From NCBI GenBank assembly GCA_017398545.1, contig JAFQFT010000069.1, positions 1 to 45,102 on the forward strand: a stretch of DNA of 45,102 bases, read 5' to 3'. Positions 1 to 8,052 of the stretch are shown here, piece after piece. The first letter of the stretch is position 1. The number at the start of each line of letters is the position of its first letter. The notes beneath the pieces were generated by a model that was given only the letters and a program-made list of their open reading frames with translations, was not told the origin of the DNA and ran no database searches. The translations under genes were made by a program, and so were the position numbers. The stretch comes from Bacilli bacterium. Its GTDB lineage: Bacteria > Bacillota_I > Bacilli_A > ML615J-28 > CAG-313.

Positions 1-156
1 ACACATAAGGAATAATATAATAATGTCCTATTATATATAGAAAATAACACTAGTAACAATATTATTATAATAATTAAAAAATAACTATTTTTTACTATTA
101 AATAAATAAGTGTTATTACATATAATAATAAATAATGAACTTGCTTTTTAATCTTT
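1..156. other. AT-rich intergenic end of window
   Basis: No reading frame with a ribosome site is visible here. The stretch is almost entirely A and T. An 8-bp inverted repeat (AATAACAC at about 44-51 and GTGTTATT near 110-118) flanks it loosely, but the spacing is too large for a clear terminator. It lies downstream of the ComEA-like gene. Confidence 0.4.
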
Positions 157-675
157 TTAAACGCAAATATACGCTTTAATCTTATTAAATAACTCTTCAC
201 CAATACCACTTACTTTTTTAATATCTTCAATTGTAATAAAATATCCATTACTATTCCTGTAGTTTACAATGTTGTTTGCTTTAGAAGTACCAATTCCTGG
301 TAGTGTACAAAGTTCATTAACACTTGCTGTGTTAATATTAATTAAACCACTACTATCATTATTATTACTTTCATTTTCAATTTTATAAGGTATTGTAATC
401 ATTTGATTTTCACTTAAAACAAAAGCAAGATTAATTTTAGATACATCAGCATTTGCTTCAAGTCCACCAGCTAAATTAATAAGTTCATTAAGAATCGTCC
501 CTTCTTCTACGCTATAAACATTAGGAAGTCTAATAGCACCTTTTAAATCAATTAATAACATCTTAGATGTTTCATTATAAGTAGGCGCATTACTTACAAT
601 AAAGTTTTCTTCATTACATGAAATGTTTAAACTCATAAATAAAAGTATTATTAATACCATTAAATATTTTTTCAT
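157..675 (-). CDS. comEA: ComEA-like DNA-binding lipoprotein
   Basis: Predicted 172-residue surface protein of the ComEA family, which binds incoming DNA during natural transformation. The N-terminus is a lipoprotein signal (Lys-Lys, hydrophobic stretch, lipobox LNISC), an SLBB-like domain fills about residues 40-100, and the C-terminal 60 residues are two helix-hairpin-helix motifs with the family signatures NINTAS, LPGIG and VSGIG. The start at 675 is chosen because an AGGAGG site (683-690) precedes it by about 8 bases; the longer frame begins with a GTG inside that site. ComEA proteins are usually anchored by an uncleaved transmembrane helix, so lipid anchoring is a little unusual. No comEB/comEC follows. 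An MBL-fold protein at 33938-34870 resembles the ComEC C-terminal domain, but a link is only a guess. Confidence 0.85.
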   Translation of the reverse strand: MKKYLMVLIILLFMSLNISCNEENFIVSNAPTYNETSKMLLIDLKGAIRLPNVYSVEEGTILNELINLAGGLEANADVSKINLAFVLSENQMITIPYKIENESNNNDSSGLININTASVNELCTLPGIGTSKANNIVNYRNSNGYFITIEDIKKVSGIGEELFNKIKAYICV

Positions 676-740
676 TATATTTATCCTCCTCACTTATATA
701 ATTAAAAAAACTTTCAAAATTGCTCTTTTTATTTTAAAAA

Positions 741-763
741 AAAGATAGTATTAAACTATCTTT
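741..763 (-). terminator. Rho-independent terminator after the YtxH-like gene
   Basis: A 9-bp stem (AAAGATAGT / ACTATCTTT) with a 5-base loop has T runs on both sides, so it could work in either direction. It separates the small membrane protein gene from the ComEA-like gene, implying separate transcripts. Confidence 0.85.
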
Positions 764-774
764 TTTTAAGAACA

Positions 775-951
775 TTAACAATTTTGTTCTTTTTCATTGC
801 AATTGCAACATTTCATTTCTTGTAGCATCTGATCAGCTTTTGCTGTAATGTTTTTCATCATCGTTTCAATTTTTTGTTTATTTTCATAAACAAGCCAAAT
901 TCCAAGTACACTCATACCACCAGCGATATATGCACCAATATTTGATTTCAT
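775..951 (-). CDS. Small YtxH-like membrane protein
   Basis: Predicted 58-residue protein with one N-terminal transmembrane or amphipathic segment (about residues 5-22, containing GGMSVLGIW), a charged helix and a Cys-rich tail (CCNCNEKEQNC). The layout of a glycine-containing membrane segment followed by a Lys/Glu helix recalls YtxH-type small stress proteins, but similarity at this length is weak. The start at 951 is preferred because GAGGTG lies just upstream; the longer frame starts with an ATG 21 bases earlier and lacks such a site. The four tail cysteines could bind a metal or form disulfides; this is inference. It is monocistronic, with a terminator directly after it. Confidence 0.6.
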   Translation of the reverse strand: MKSNIGAYIAGGMSVLGIWLVYENKQKIETMMKNITAKADQMLQEMKCCNCNEKEQNC

Positions 952-1030
952 TTTAATCACCTCACAATTCATGTTACAATTTTATTATTACACAAAAATC
1001 AAAATTTATAGTTGTTAAATAAATGAAAAA

Positions 1031-1050
1031 GGCCATCATTAAAGATGACC
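1031..1050 (-). terminator. Terminator after the phosphodiester glycosidase gene
   Basis: On the minus strand GGTCATC pairs with GATGGCC (one G-U pair) around a 6-base loop and is followed by TTTTT. It sits 7 bases past the stop codon of the upstream gene. Confidence 0.85.
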
Positions 1051-1056
1051 AATTTT

Positions 1057-3567
1057 TTATTTACGTTTTTTTAATAAAATTACAAATAAAGACGTAATAC
1101 ACATAATCTCTACTAATAAATTAACATTTTTCTTACCACATTTTTTCTTAGTAGGTTCAGGAGTATAATTTGGATCAATTTCTCCACATTCACACTTACC
1201 TTCTACAAATGTATGAGTGTGAGGTTCTTCATAATTTGGATCAATTTCTCCACATTCGCATTTACCTTCTACAAATGTATGAGTATGAGGTTCTACATAA
1301 TTTGGATCTTTTTCTCCACATTCACACTTACCTTCTACAAAGTTATGAACATGTGGTGGTACATAGTTTGGATCAACTTCTCCACATTCACACTTACCTT
1401 CTATAAAGTTATGTTCATGAGGAATTTCTTCACTTGGTGGAAGTTCAGACATTTTTTCCATTACTATTTTATCACTAACAATTTCACCATTAGCAGTTTT
1501 TAATCTAAATGTAAATGTATAAGAACTTTGTGTTAAATCAAATCCTTCAAAACGTTTTATACCGTTTGTTCCTTCAACAATATTTTCAGAACCAAAGAAT
1601 TCAATATAAGCATATTCAACTTTATCACTTTGATCACTATAACCGTATTCAAATTCAAGTACTGTTCCTGCATGTTTTACTAATTTAAAACATGTAATGA
1701 TTGGACGTGCTTCTTTTAAAGTTGAACATTCATAAGTTTTAGTAGTTATATGATATATATTAGAAGTTACTGGATCATATGCATCAAATGTTGCATAAAA
1801 TTCATAATTGCTAAGTGGAGTTAGATTAGTTACATGGATTGATTCACCAGGATTTACATTATAAGTAGTATCTCCTTGATGAATTACGAAATTACTAATT
1901 TCTACACCATCTGCTTTTCTAATTTTATGAGCTAATACTAACTCAGTATTAGATTTTTGTGCAACACTAAATGTAACATTAGGAGCAGTAAACGCAAAAG
2001 TTTCAAATGTACGATATAGTTTTCCAGAGAAGACTTTACCATTTTCTAAATTCATTTTATAGTGAATAGTAATAGTATATTCAGTATCTTCTTCTAAGTT
2101 ATTAAATGTTAATGGTTCATCGTTATAATCATAAACTTCCCCATTTAATTCCATTTTAATATCAAATACATCTTTTCTAAATGGACTATCATTATCTTGT
2201 AAACCAATTGTTGCTGAAAATCTTGTAACATTTTTCATAACTGGTGTTATACCTGGATCTTTTACAACTAATAACATTGCGTTACCGTTACTACGTTCTT
2301 GGCCATCTGAACCACCTGCAATTAATTTAAATCCACCACTAGGTTGACGTAGTGCCATTGAAGTAGAACCACCACCATCAAGTAACCATCCTTCAACACA
2401 TCCAATACTTCTTAAATATTCTGCACATTCATAATATGAAGCACCATAATTACCATCTTTTCGATATTCAATTGTCATAAAAACAGTTGAACCATCTTCT
2501 TTCATACCGATAACAGTTCTATTCTTTTTACAATTTACATACGAAAGATCTCCAGCAAGATGTGAATAATCATTTCTAGATGATTGATAGAACATTGACT
2601 TTCCATTTTCTAGGATTTTATCATAATAACCAGTTGTATTATAAACATCAGCCCACTTTCCAGTTAAGTGATATTGACAACGAACAAAATCATCAACTTT
2701 TAAATGATCTAGTGAATCATCTTTTGCAACTAAATATACACATCTTTCAGGAATAACACTACCACTTCCTAAATCTTTAGATATTTTAGTAATATTTCCT
2801 TTAACAAATAAACGGTCATTATTATGATTACCATCTAAACTAAATCTGTGAAGCGTATAATTTAATTCCACAACTGTCATTCCAGTAAAATCATATTCAA
2901 TTTCACCATTTTTTTCAATATCTTTAGTTAAAAGTGTAATACCTGTTTCACTAATAGCACCATTTACACTTGAAATTGTAGTTTCATTTAATTTATTTTT
3001 ATCAGCATCTAATACTTCTAAATACATACTATCTGAAATTGTTGGAATACCAGAAACAATTCTACCATCATATGTCCAACCAAGTACACCACTTCCAAGA
3101 GCATCCATTACGTATGGTTTAAGCATTTCACCTTCTTGCATTGAAAGATTAACTACTTCATCATTTTCTGTGATATGGAAGAAATCTCCATTAATGGCAC
3201 CTACAACTAAATAGCCTGGATGAGATTCTTCATATTTTTGTGCAAGTACAGTAGCTTTTCCACCACCCCAGTCTTCAATAAAATCACTAGTCCAGTTTAC
3301 AATTCTAACAGATGGATTATCACCATAATCAAGCCAAGAAACAACATAATCATTAAGTCTTGTCTCTTCAATTATTCCATCATTATATGCAGTAGTACCA
3401 ACTTGATAAAGTTTAACACCCGCATCAAGTTCTTGATCAGTCATAACATTTGATGTTTTTACAACATCTAAACTAGAAAAATCTTCTACACTAGCTTTAA
3501 CAATTACAGTAAAACTTAAAATAGTAACAAGTACTAAACTAAATAATAATTTAATTAATCTTTTCAT
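1057..3567 (-). CDS. Surface phosphodiester glycosidase (NAGPA family) with C-terminal repeats
   Basis: Predicted 836-residue secreted, membrane-anchored enzyme. A signal peptide (about residues 1-25) is followed by a NAGPA-type phosphodiester glycosidase domain (about 70-440) with family signatures AINGDFF near 125, RTVIGM, and LDGGGSTSM near 396. Two or three beta-rich, fibronectin-like segments follow. Residues 717-804 are four 22-residue repeats of the form H-x-H ... EGKCECGE-x-DPNY. The protein ends with KKKCGKK, a hydrophobic helix and KKRK, which looks like a C-terminal membrane anchor. The family removes sugars linked through phosphodiesters; bacterial members are thought to act on cell-surface or host glycans, but the substrate is unknown. 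The start codon overlaps the ABC-F stop codon (TAATG), implying translational coupling. A terminator follows. Confidence 0.88.
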   Translation of the reverse strand: MKRLIKLLFSLVLVTILSFTVIVKASVEDFSSLDVVKTSNVMTDQELDAGVKLYQVGTTAYNDGIIEETRLNDYVVSWLDYGDNPSVRIVNWTSDFIEDWGGGKATVLAQKYEESHPGYLVVGAINGDFFHITENDEVVNLSMQEGEMLKPYVMDALGSGVLGWTYDGRIVSGIPTISDSMYLEVLDADKNKLNETTISSVNGAISETGITLLTKDIEKNGEIEYDFTGMTVVELNYTLHRFSLDGNHNNDRLFVKGNITKISKDLGSGSVIPERCVYLVAKDDSLDHLKVDDFVRCQYHLTGKWADVYNTTGYYDKILENGKSMFYQSSRNDYSHLAGDLSYVNCKKNRTVIGMKEDGSTVFMTIEYRKDGNYGASYYECAEYLRSIGCVEGWLLDGGGSTSMALRQPSGGFKLIAGGSDGQERSNGNAMLLVVKDPGITPVMKNVTRFSATIGLQDNDSPFRKDVFDIKMELNGEVYDYNDEPLTFNNLEEDTEYTITIHYKMNLENGKVFSGKLYRTFETFAFTAPNVTFSVAQKSNTELVLAHKIRKADGVEISNFVIHQGDTTYNVNPGESIHVTNLTPLSNYEFYATFDAYDPVTSNIYHITTKTYECSTLKEARPIITCFKLVKHAGTVLEFEYGYSDQSDKVEYAYIEFFGSENIVEGTNGIKRFEGFDLTQSSYTFTFRLKTANGEIVSDKIVMEKMSELPPSEEIPHEHNFIEGKCECGEVDPNYVPPHVHNFVEGKCECGEKDPNYVEPHTHTFVEGKCECGEIDPNYEEPHTHTFVEGKCECGEIDPNYTPEPTKKKCGKKNVNLLVEIMCITSLFVILLKKRK
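1156..1419 (-). repeat. Four tandem 66-bp coding repeats (HxH...CECG)
   Basis: Four in-frame copies encode a 22-residue unit beginning HEH, HVH, HTH, HTH and each carrying GKCECGE and DPNY. The two copies nearest the C-terminus are nearly identical. Paired His and Cys residues in each unit could bind zinc, which is inference. Confidence 0.9.
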
Positions 3568-5156
3568 TATTTACTTTCCCTTTCAAATCTTTCTAAATAT
3601 TCTTCATAACTCATCTTTCTATCAATAACTTCACCATTTTTAAACGAAATCACCCTATTTGCAACAGTAGAAATAATTTCATGGTCATGAGATGTAAAAA
3701 GAAGATTACCTTTATATCTAACCATACCATTATTAAGCGATGTAATAGTTTCAAGGTCTAAATGATTACTTGGATCATCAAGTAATATAACATTTGCACC
3801 AGAAAGCATTAATTTTGCAAGCATAAGTCTTACCTTTTCTCCACCCGATAAAACAGACACTTCTTTAAACACATCATCACCAGAGAATAACATTCTACCA
3901 AGCCATCCTCTTACAAAGGTATCAGTTTGTTCATCACCTGAATATTGACGAATCCAGTCACACATATTCATACCCAATTTATTAAAGTATTCACTATTAT
4001 CAACAGGCATATAATCGCTTGTAATAGTTACACCCCATTTAATAGTACCAAAGTCAGCTTCAGTTTTTCCCATTAAAACATCAAATAAAGTTGTAGTAAC
4101 AAGTGTATTATCACTTAAGAAAACAATTTTATCATTCTTATCAACTGTAAATGATAAATTCTCAAAGAAAGGTTTTTTAGTTAAATTCTCAACTATTAAA
4201 ATATCATTACCACATTCTCTATTTATTTTAAAATCAACAAATGGATAACGTCTTGTTGATGGTTCAATTTCTTCAATATTTAACTTTTCTAATAACTTCT
4301 TACGTGAGGTTGCTTGACGAGATTTAGAAAGATTAGCAGAGAATCTTGCAATAAAAGTTTCTAATTCTTTCTTCTTTGCTTCAGCTTTCTTGTTTTGATC
4401 TTTTAATTGTTGAAGTGCAAGTTGACTAGATTGATACCAGAAATCATAGTTACCACCATAAATTTTAATTTTTCCAAAATCAACATCACAAATATGTGTA
4501 CAAACATTATTTAAAAAATGTCTATCATGACTAACTACAATAACAATATTATCAAACTCATTTAAGAAATCTTCTAACCATTCACAAGTTTTTAAATCAA
4601 GGTTATTTGTCGGTTCATCTAAGATTAAAATATCTGGATTACCAAATAATGCTTGTGCAAGTAGTACCTTAACTTTTAACTTAGAATCAAGATTTTCCAT
4701 TACTTCATAATGAACTTCATCACTAATACCTAAATTATTAAGAAGTGTTGCAGCATCACTTTCAGCATTCCAACCATCTAAATCAGCAAACTCCATCTCT
4801 AAATCACATAAATGATAGTTTTCTGCATCAGTAAGATTCTCTTTACTATATAATACTTCTTTTTCTTTCATAATATCATATAGTCTAGAGTGACCTTTTA
4901 AAACAGTTTCAATAACAGTTAAATCATCATAAGCATTTTGATTTTGTTTTAAAACACTCATTCTTAGATTCTTTTCAATAATAATCTCACCAAAAGAAGG
5001 ATCTAGATCTTTAGATAAAAGTCTTAAGAATGTACTCTTACCAGCACCATTAGCACCAATAATCCCATAACAATTACCTTTAACAAATTTTAAATTAACA
5101 TCTTTAAATAAATACTTGCCATCAAATTGCATAGCAAGACTTGATACTTGAATCAT
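3567..5156 (-). CDS. ykpA: ABC-F ATPase, YkpA/YbiT type
   Basis: Predicted 529-residue soluble ABC-F protein with two nucleotide-binding domains and no membrane segments; the family acts on ribosomes. Domain 1 is intact: GANGAGKST (about 34-42) and LDEPTNNLDL. A charged linker follows, containing the subfamily signature ARFSAN and ATSRKKLLEKL. In domain 2 the Walker A is degenerate (SDNTLVTTTL), as I recall for Bacillus YkpA, while LSGGEK is retained; the second Walker B reads LLDDPSNHLDL, so the usual catalytic Glu is Asp. The start at 5156 follows AGAGG; the longer frame runs into promoter sequence. It is the first gene of a two-gene unit with the glycosidase, overlapping it by one base. 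Confidence 0.92.
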   Translation of the reverse strand: MIQVSSLAMQFDGKYLFKDVNLKFVKGNCYGIIGANGAGKSTFLRLLSKDLDPSFGEIIIEKNLRMSVLKQNQNAYDDLTVIETVLKGHSRLYDIMKEKEVLYSKENLTDAENYHLCDLEMEFADLDGWNAESDAATLLNNLGISDEVHYEVMENLDSKLKVKVLLAQALFGNPDILILDEPTNNLDLKTCEWLEDFLNEFDNIVIVVSHDRHFLNNVCTHICDVDFGKIKIYGGNYDFWYQSSQLALQQLKDQNKKAEAKKKELETFIARFSANLSKSRQATSRKKLLEKLNIEEIEPSTRRYPFVDFKINRECGNDILIVENLTKKPFFENLSFTVDKNDKIVFLSDNTLVTTTLFDVLMGKTEADFGTIKWGVTITSDYMPVDNSEYFNKLGMNMCDWIRQYSGDEQTDTFVRGWLGRMLFSGDDVFKEVSVLSGGEKVRLMLAKLMLSGANVILLDDPSNHLDLETITSLNNGMVRYKGNLLFTSHDHEIISTVANRVISFKNGEVIDRKMSYEEYLERFERESK

Positions 5157-5181
5157 ATTATACCTCTTTCTACTTGTATAT

Positions 5182-5187
5182 ATTATA
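5182..5187 (-). promoter_or_regulatory. Candidate extended -10 promoter for the ABC-F gene
   Basis: Minus strand reads TGATATAAT, a perfect TATAAT with an upstream TG element. No good -35 is seen 16-18 bases upstream. The start codon is about 25 bases downstream of the -10, giving a very short leader. Confidence 0.55.
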
Positions 5188-5227
5188 TCAAATATTAAAA
5201 TAAAAAGCATATTAAAAACAAGAAAAA

Positions 5228-5251
5228 AACCTTGAAATTCACTTCAAGGTT
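5228..5251 (-). terminator. Terminator at the end of the PadR operon
   Basis: AACCTTGAA pairs with TTCAAGGTT around a 6-base loop, with seven T residues after it on the minus strand. It lies 15 bases beyond the stop of the membrane protein gene. Confidence 0.85.
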
Positions 5252-5265
5252 TTAAATCTATTATT

Positions 5266-6036
5266 TTACTTATTTTGTTTCTCTATAATTCTATTATACC
5301 ATCTTTTTCCTTTAGGATATACAAAAAATTCACAAATACAAAATAAGATAAAATACAATATCAATGCCACTGCTGCAATAAATGGATATTTTAAAAATGG
5401 AACTGATGAAAATGGTGATGTCAGAATAAACATTGAATTAACATTTTTAGCTTCATCTATAGTTACTAATACTTCAAAAATTTTATTACAATATAATCCA
5501 ATTAGAAACATAAATATAACAGAAATAATAATATGTTTCATATTTTTAGTTAGATCAATTTTAATATATCCAAAGATATAAATTAAAAGTATATTAAATA
5601 ATAAAGTTGCGTGAGCTACTATACTTTTAGTTACTTCATAATCTTTTAAAGTTGGATTATTAATGAAATCCACATTCGCAAACATTCCAACTAGTGTAGA
5701 AAAGATTCCAAACCAAAATAAATAATCACCTAAGAATAAACTAACATTAGAATTTTTATTTTTTATTAATCCATATATTAAACCACCCCACATTACAACA
5801 TTACAAGGATATATTGGTAACATTAGATTAGGATTTTGTCTTAAATATCCTACTGTATCTCCAGCTTTAAAACATAAATAAATAAAACTACTATAATGAA
5901 ATAGAATTGTTACTATTGAAGAAATTAATAAAGTTATATTTTTATTTCTTTCTTTTTTTATAAACTTCTTACATAAAAATATACCAACACTTATTAAAAA
6001 TAATAAAACAAAATTAAAAACTAATAATTTAATCAT
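5266..6036 (-). CDS. YwaF-like multi-pass membrane protein
   Basis: Predicted 256-residue integral membrane protein with about six or seven hydrophobic helices. The first, at residues 3-22, is followed by KKFIKKERNK. The arrangement LPIYPCNVVMW near residue 75 and an HATLLFN segment near 140 resemble the YwaF/TIGR02206 family, whose function is not established; I rate that assignment as moderate. It lies 30 bases after the DUF4097 gene with no terminator between, so it is probably the last gene of the PadR-led operon. Its ribosome site is weak (AAAGTGG), which suggests lower translation or coupling. Confidence 0.6.
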   Translation of the reverse strand: MIKLLVFNFVLLFLISVGIFLCKKFIKKERNKNITLLISSIVTILFHYSSFIYLCFKAGDTVGYLRQNPNLMLPIYPCNVVMWGGLIYGLIKNKNSNVSLFLGDYLFWFGIFSTLVGMFANVDFINNPTLKDYEVTKSIVAHATLLFNILLIYIFGYIKIDLTKNMKHIIISVIFMFLIGLYCNKIFEVLVTIDEAKNVNSMFILTSPFSSVPFLKYPFIAAVALILYFILFCICEFFVYPKGKRWYNRIIEKQNK

Positions 6037-6066
6037 ACTTATACCACTTTGTTATAATTATTCATA

Positions 6067-7032
6067 TTAATTAGTTACGATATCTATTATTATATCACCA
6101 GTATCAGTAGTAATTTTGCAATTACCACCACTTACTGAATTAGGAACATCTTTCCTACCAGTATCCGTATCGACATTAAAAATCTTATTTGAAAGAAGCG
6201 TCCCTTTAACACTTCCAGTTGACGTTTCAATTTCAATGTCTAATGAGTCACATTTATTTAACTTAACATCACCAGTATCTCTTTTAATATTCATTTTATT
6301 AGATGCAATTACATTATTTAAAGTAATTCTGCCTGTGCTTCCAGTTGAATAAAAATCCATACAACTAACTTTATTAAGTTCTACATCTCCAGTTGAAACT
6401 TTTATTTTTAGTTCATTTAAACAATTTAAATCTTCAATTTCAATATCACCTGTAGATACCTTTAAATCCATATTTTTACAAGAAACATTGTTTATTTCAA
6501 TATCACCAGTACTAATTTCTATTTTAACATCTTCAACTATATCTACATCAAACTCAATATCAGATGTACTACCATTAATAATTACATTATTAAAAGTTAA
6601 CTTTTCAGCAACATTTACATCACCAGTTTTTGTGTTAATAGTTAAATCATTTATTGTATTTATATTTAGATAAATTGTAATTTCAGTATCATAAAAATTA
6701 AATAGCTTTTCGTACCAAGCTCTTTGATCATTTTCTTTAATTGTTAATGTATTATCAACTACTTCAATAATATGTTGTATATTTGAAAGTTCTTTTGAAA
6801 TAACACTTGTTGAATCACTTTCTTTATATATAATATTAATGTCACAAACTGATTCTTCAATAATAATATTATTAAAATCTTCATCTACTTTATAAGTATT
6901 ACTTACAATGGTTCCATTATTAAAAAATCCAGTTCCTTCTTTATTAGTGCTTAATGCAACAACAAAAATAATCATTCCAGCAAATACTAAAACAATAGAA
7001 CCTATAATAATAAAATTAATTATTTTCTTCAT
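6067..7032 (-). CDS. DUF4097 family beta-helix-like protein
   Basis: Predicted 321-residue protein with one N-terminal transmembrane helix (about residues 8-28). The rest is extracytoplasmic and built of repeating beta strands, with the motif STGDIEI or close variants (TKTGDVN, STGDVEL, DTGDVKL, TDTGDII) recurring roughly every 20 residues. This is the DUF4097 putative adhesin fold. It overlaps the DUF1700 gene by 17 bases, and AAGGAGG precedes its ATG. In Bacillota this family commonly sits behind PadR and HAAS-domain genes and is linked to envelope stress; the molecular role is not known. Confidence 0.85.
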   Translation of the reverse strand: MKKIINFIIIGSIVLVFAGMIIFVVALSTNKEGTGFFNNGTIVSNTYKVDEDFNNIIIEESVCDINIIYKESDSTSVISKELSNIQHIIEVVDNTLTIKENDQRAWYEKLFNFYDTEITIYLNINTINDLTINTKTGDVNVAEKLTFNNVIINGSTSDIEFDVDIVEDVKIEISTGDIEINNVSCKNMDLKVSTGDIEIEDLNCLNELKIKVSTGDVELNKVSCMDFYSTGSTGRITLNNVIASNKMNIKRDTGDVKLNKCDSLDIEIETSTGSVKGTLLSNKIFNVDTDTGRKDVPNSVSGGNCKITTDTGDIIIDIVTN

Positions 7033-7630
7033 TTTTATCCTCCTTAATTATAAAGAAACTTTTAATCCATTTAAAAAAGAATTTAGGTACTTTTACAATA
7101 ATCACTGTTAAATACTTAGATAATAAAACAAATAAACAAGATATGCCTAATAGAATAAAAGATAGCCCTAAATAGCAAAATCCTATACTTTGATTACCAT
7201 TGCACAAATTAATAATAAATAAAATGGTACTTCCTATAAAACTTACACCACATGATATAGCAACGCTCCATAAGCTTATTACAATACTCCAAAGAGCTAC
7301 ATATAAAGTGATTAAAACAGAAACACTTACAGCTATTAAACTAAACCAAATAGGAAAGCCTACAATTAACAGTACAATTTCTAAAGCACTTAATCTTCTT
7401 CTTTTTTCTAATTTCTTTTTAGCAATATCCTTTAGTGGAATGTCTCCAGCAATACTCTCAACTATTTCATCAATACTTCCTAGTTTTTCACAAGCTTCAA
7501 CCTCAGTCATACCTTCATCAATATAATCGTCAATCATTTCAGTATAAAAACTTAAGCGATCATCTACTATATTTTCTGGAAAATTAGATAATTTACTTTT
7601 AATCTTATTAATAAATTCACTCTTAGTCAT
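7016..7630 (-). CDS. HAAS/DUF1700 domain membrane protein
   Basis: Predicted 204-residue protein. The N-terminal 80 residues form the HAAS (DUF1700) helical domain, with the motif FYTEMIDDYIDEGMTEVEA and then EKLG. Four hydrophobic helices follow, between about residues 85 and 185, and then a charged tail. HAAS proteins typically accompany PadR-like regulators and may act as partner or sensor subunits. The start follows AAAGGAGG located inside the padR gene, which it overlaps by 8 bases. The tight overlaps on both sides show a single coupled operon. Confidence 0.87.
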   Translation of the reverse strand: MTKSEFINKIKSKLSNFPENIVDDRLSFYTEMIDDYIDEGMTEVEACEKLGSIDEIVESIAGDIPLKDIAKKKLEKRRRLSALEIVLLIVGFPIWFSLIAVSVSVLITLYVALWSIVISLWSVAISCGVSFIGSTILFIINLCNGNQSIGFCYLGLSFILLGISCLFVLLSKYLTVIIVKVPKFFFKWIKSFFIIKEDKNEENN

Positions 7631-7943
7631 TACTTACATCCTCCTTTGTCACAAATTGATATATAATCATTAATTCACGCCAATCTTCTACAAATTCATT
7701 TAATCTTTCCAATCCTTTAGAAGTTATATGATAATATTTTCTTAATCGGCTATTAAATTCTTCAGTTCTAACAATCAACATCTTTTGATGTTCAAGGCGT
7801 TTTAAAATTGTATATAACGTAGACTCACTCATTTCAATATATGGTTTCATATCTTTAATTATCTTATAACCATAAGAATCTTCTTTTTTAATTGCTTTTA
7901 AAACACATACTTCAAGTATTCCTCTTTTCAGTTGAATATCCAT
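7623..7943 (-). CDS. PadR family transcriptional regulator
   Basis: Predicted 106-residue winged-helix protein. It starts MDIQLKRGILEVCVLKAI and carries SYGYKI, then SESTLYTILKRLE (recognition helix) and a YYHITSKG wing, all typical of short PadR proteins (subfamily s1). The family represses membrane or stress genes and responds to phenolics, drugs or envelope signals. As the first gene of the padR-HAAS-DUF4097 operon it probably represses its own promoter directly upstream. A strong AAGGAGGAG site (7949-7957) sets the start. Confidence 0.93.
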   Translation of the reverse strand: MDIQLKRGILEVCVLKAIKKEDSYGYKIIKDMKPYIEMSESTLYTILKRLEHQKMLIVRTEEFNSRLRKYYHITSKGLERLNEFVEDWRELMIIYQFVTKEDVSND

Positions 7944-7966
7944 ATATACTCCTCCTTACACAATAC

Positions 7967-7995
7967 ATCATATCACGAAGTATATAAATTTACAA
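7967..7995 (-). promoter_or_regulatory. Promoter of the padR operon, possible PadR operator
   Basis: Minus strand shows -35 TTGTAA (7990-7995), a 17-base spacer and an extended -10 TGATATGAT (hexamer 7967-7972). ATAC and GTAT half-sites about 13 bases apart straddle the -10, which could be part of a PadR operator, but the symmetry is only 4 bases per arm. The predicted start of transcription is about 15 bases before the start codon. Confidence 0.65.
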
Positions 7996-8010
7996 ATAAA
8001 AAGATAAAAA

Positions 8011-8039
8011 AAGTATTATAGAAAAACTCTATAATACTT
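8011..8039 (-). terminator. Terminator of the liv operon
   Basis: An 11-bp perfect stem (AAGTATTATAG / CTATAATACTT) with a 7-base loop is followed on the minus strand by seven T residues. It lies 13 bases after the livF stop. Confidence 0.9.
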
Positions 8040-8052
8040 TAATTTTAGATAT

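Noticed and set aside
1156..1419. Regular 66-bp repeats as a CRISPR array
   Set aside because: The repeats are contiguous and in frame, have no spacers, and encode a protein repeat.
1170..1503. Two plus-strand open frames with repeated LDQFLHIHTYLL-like units
   Set aside because: They are the antisense reading of the four 66-bp repeats in the glycosidase gene; there is no ribosome site or promoter.
7200..7526. A 108-codon plus-strand open frame
   Set aside because: It is fully antisense to the HAAS-domain gene, which has clear motifs and a ribosome site.
7964..7985. A firm PadR operator
   Set aside because: The ATAC/GTAT symmetry is only 4 bases per arm in AT-rich DNA; kept as a possibility under the promoter entry.
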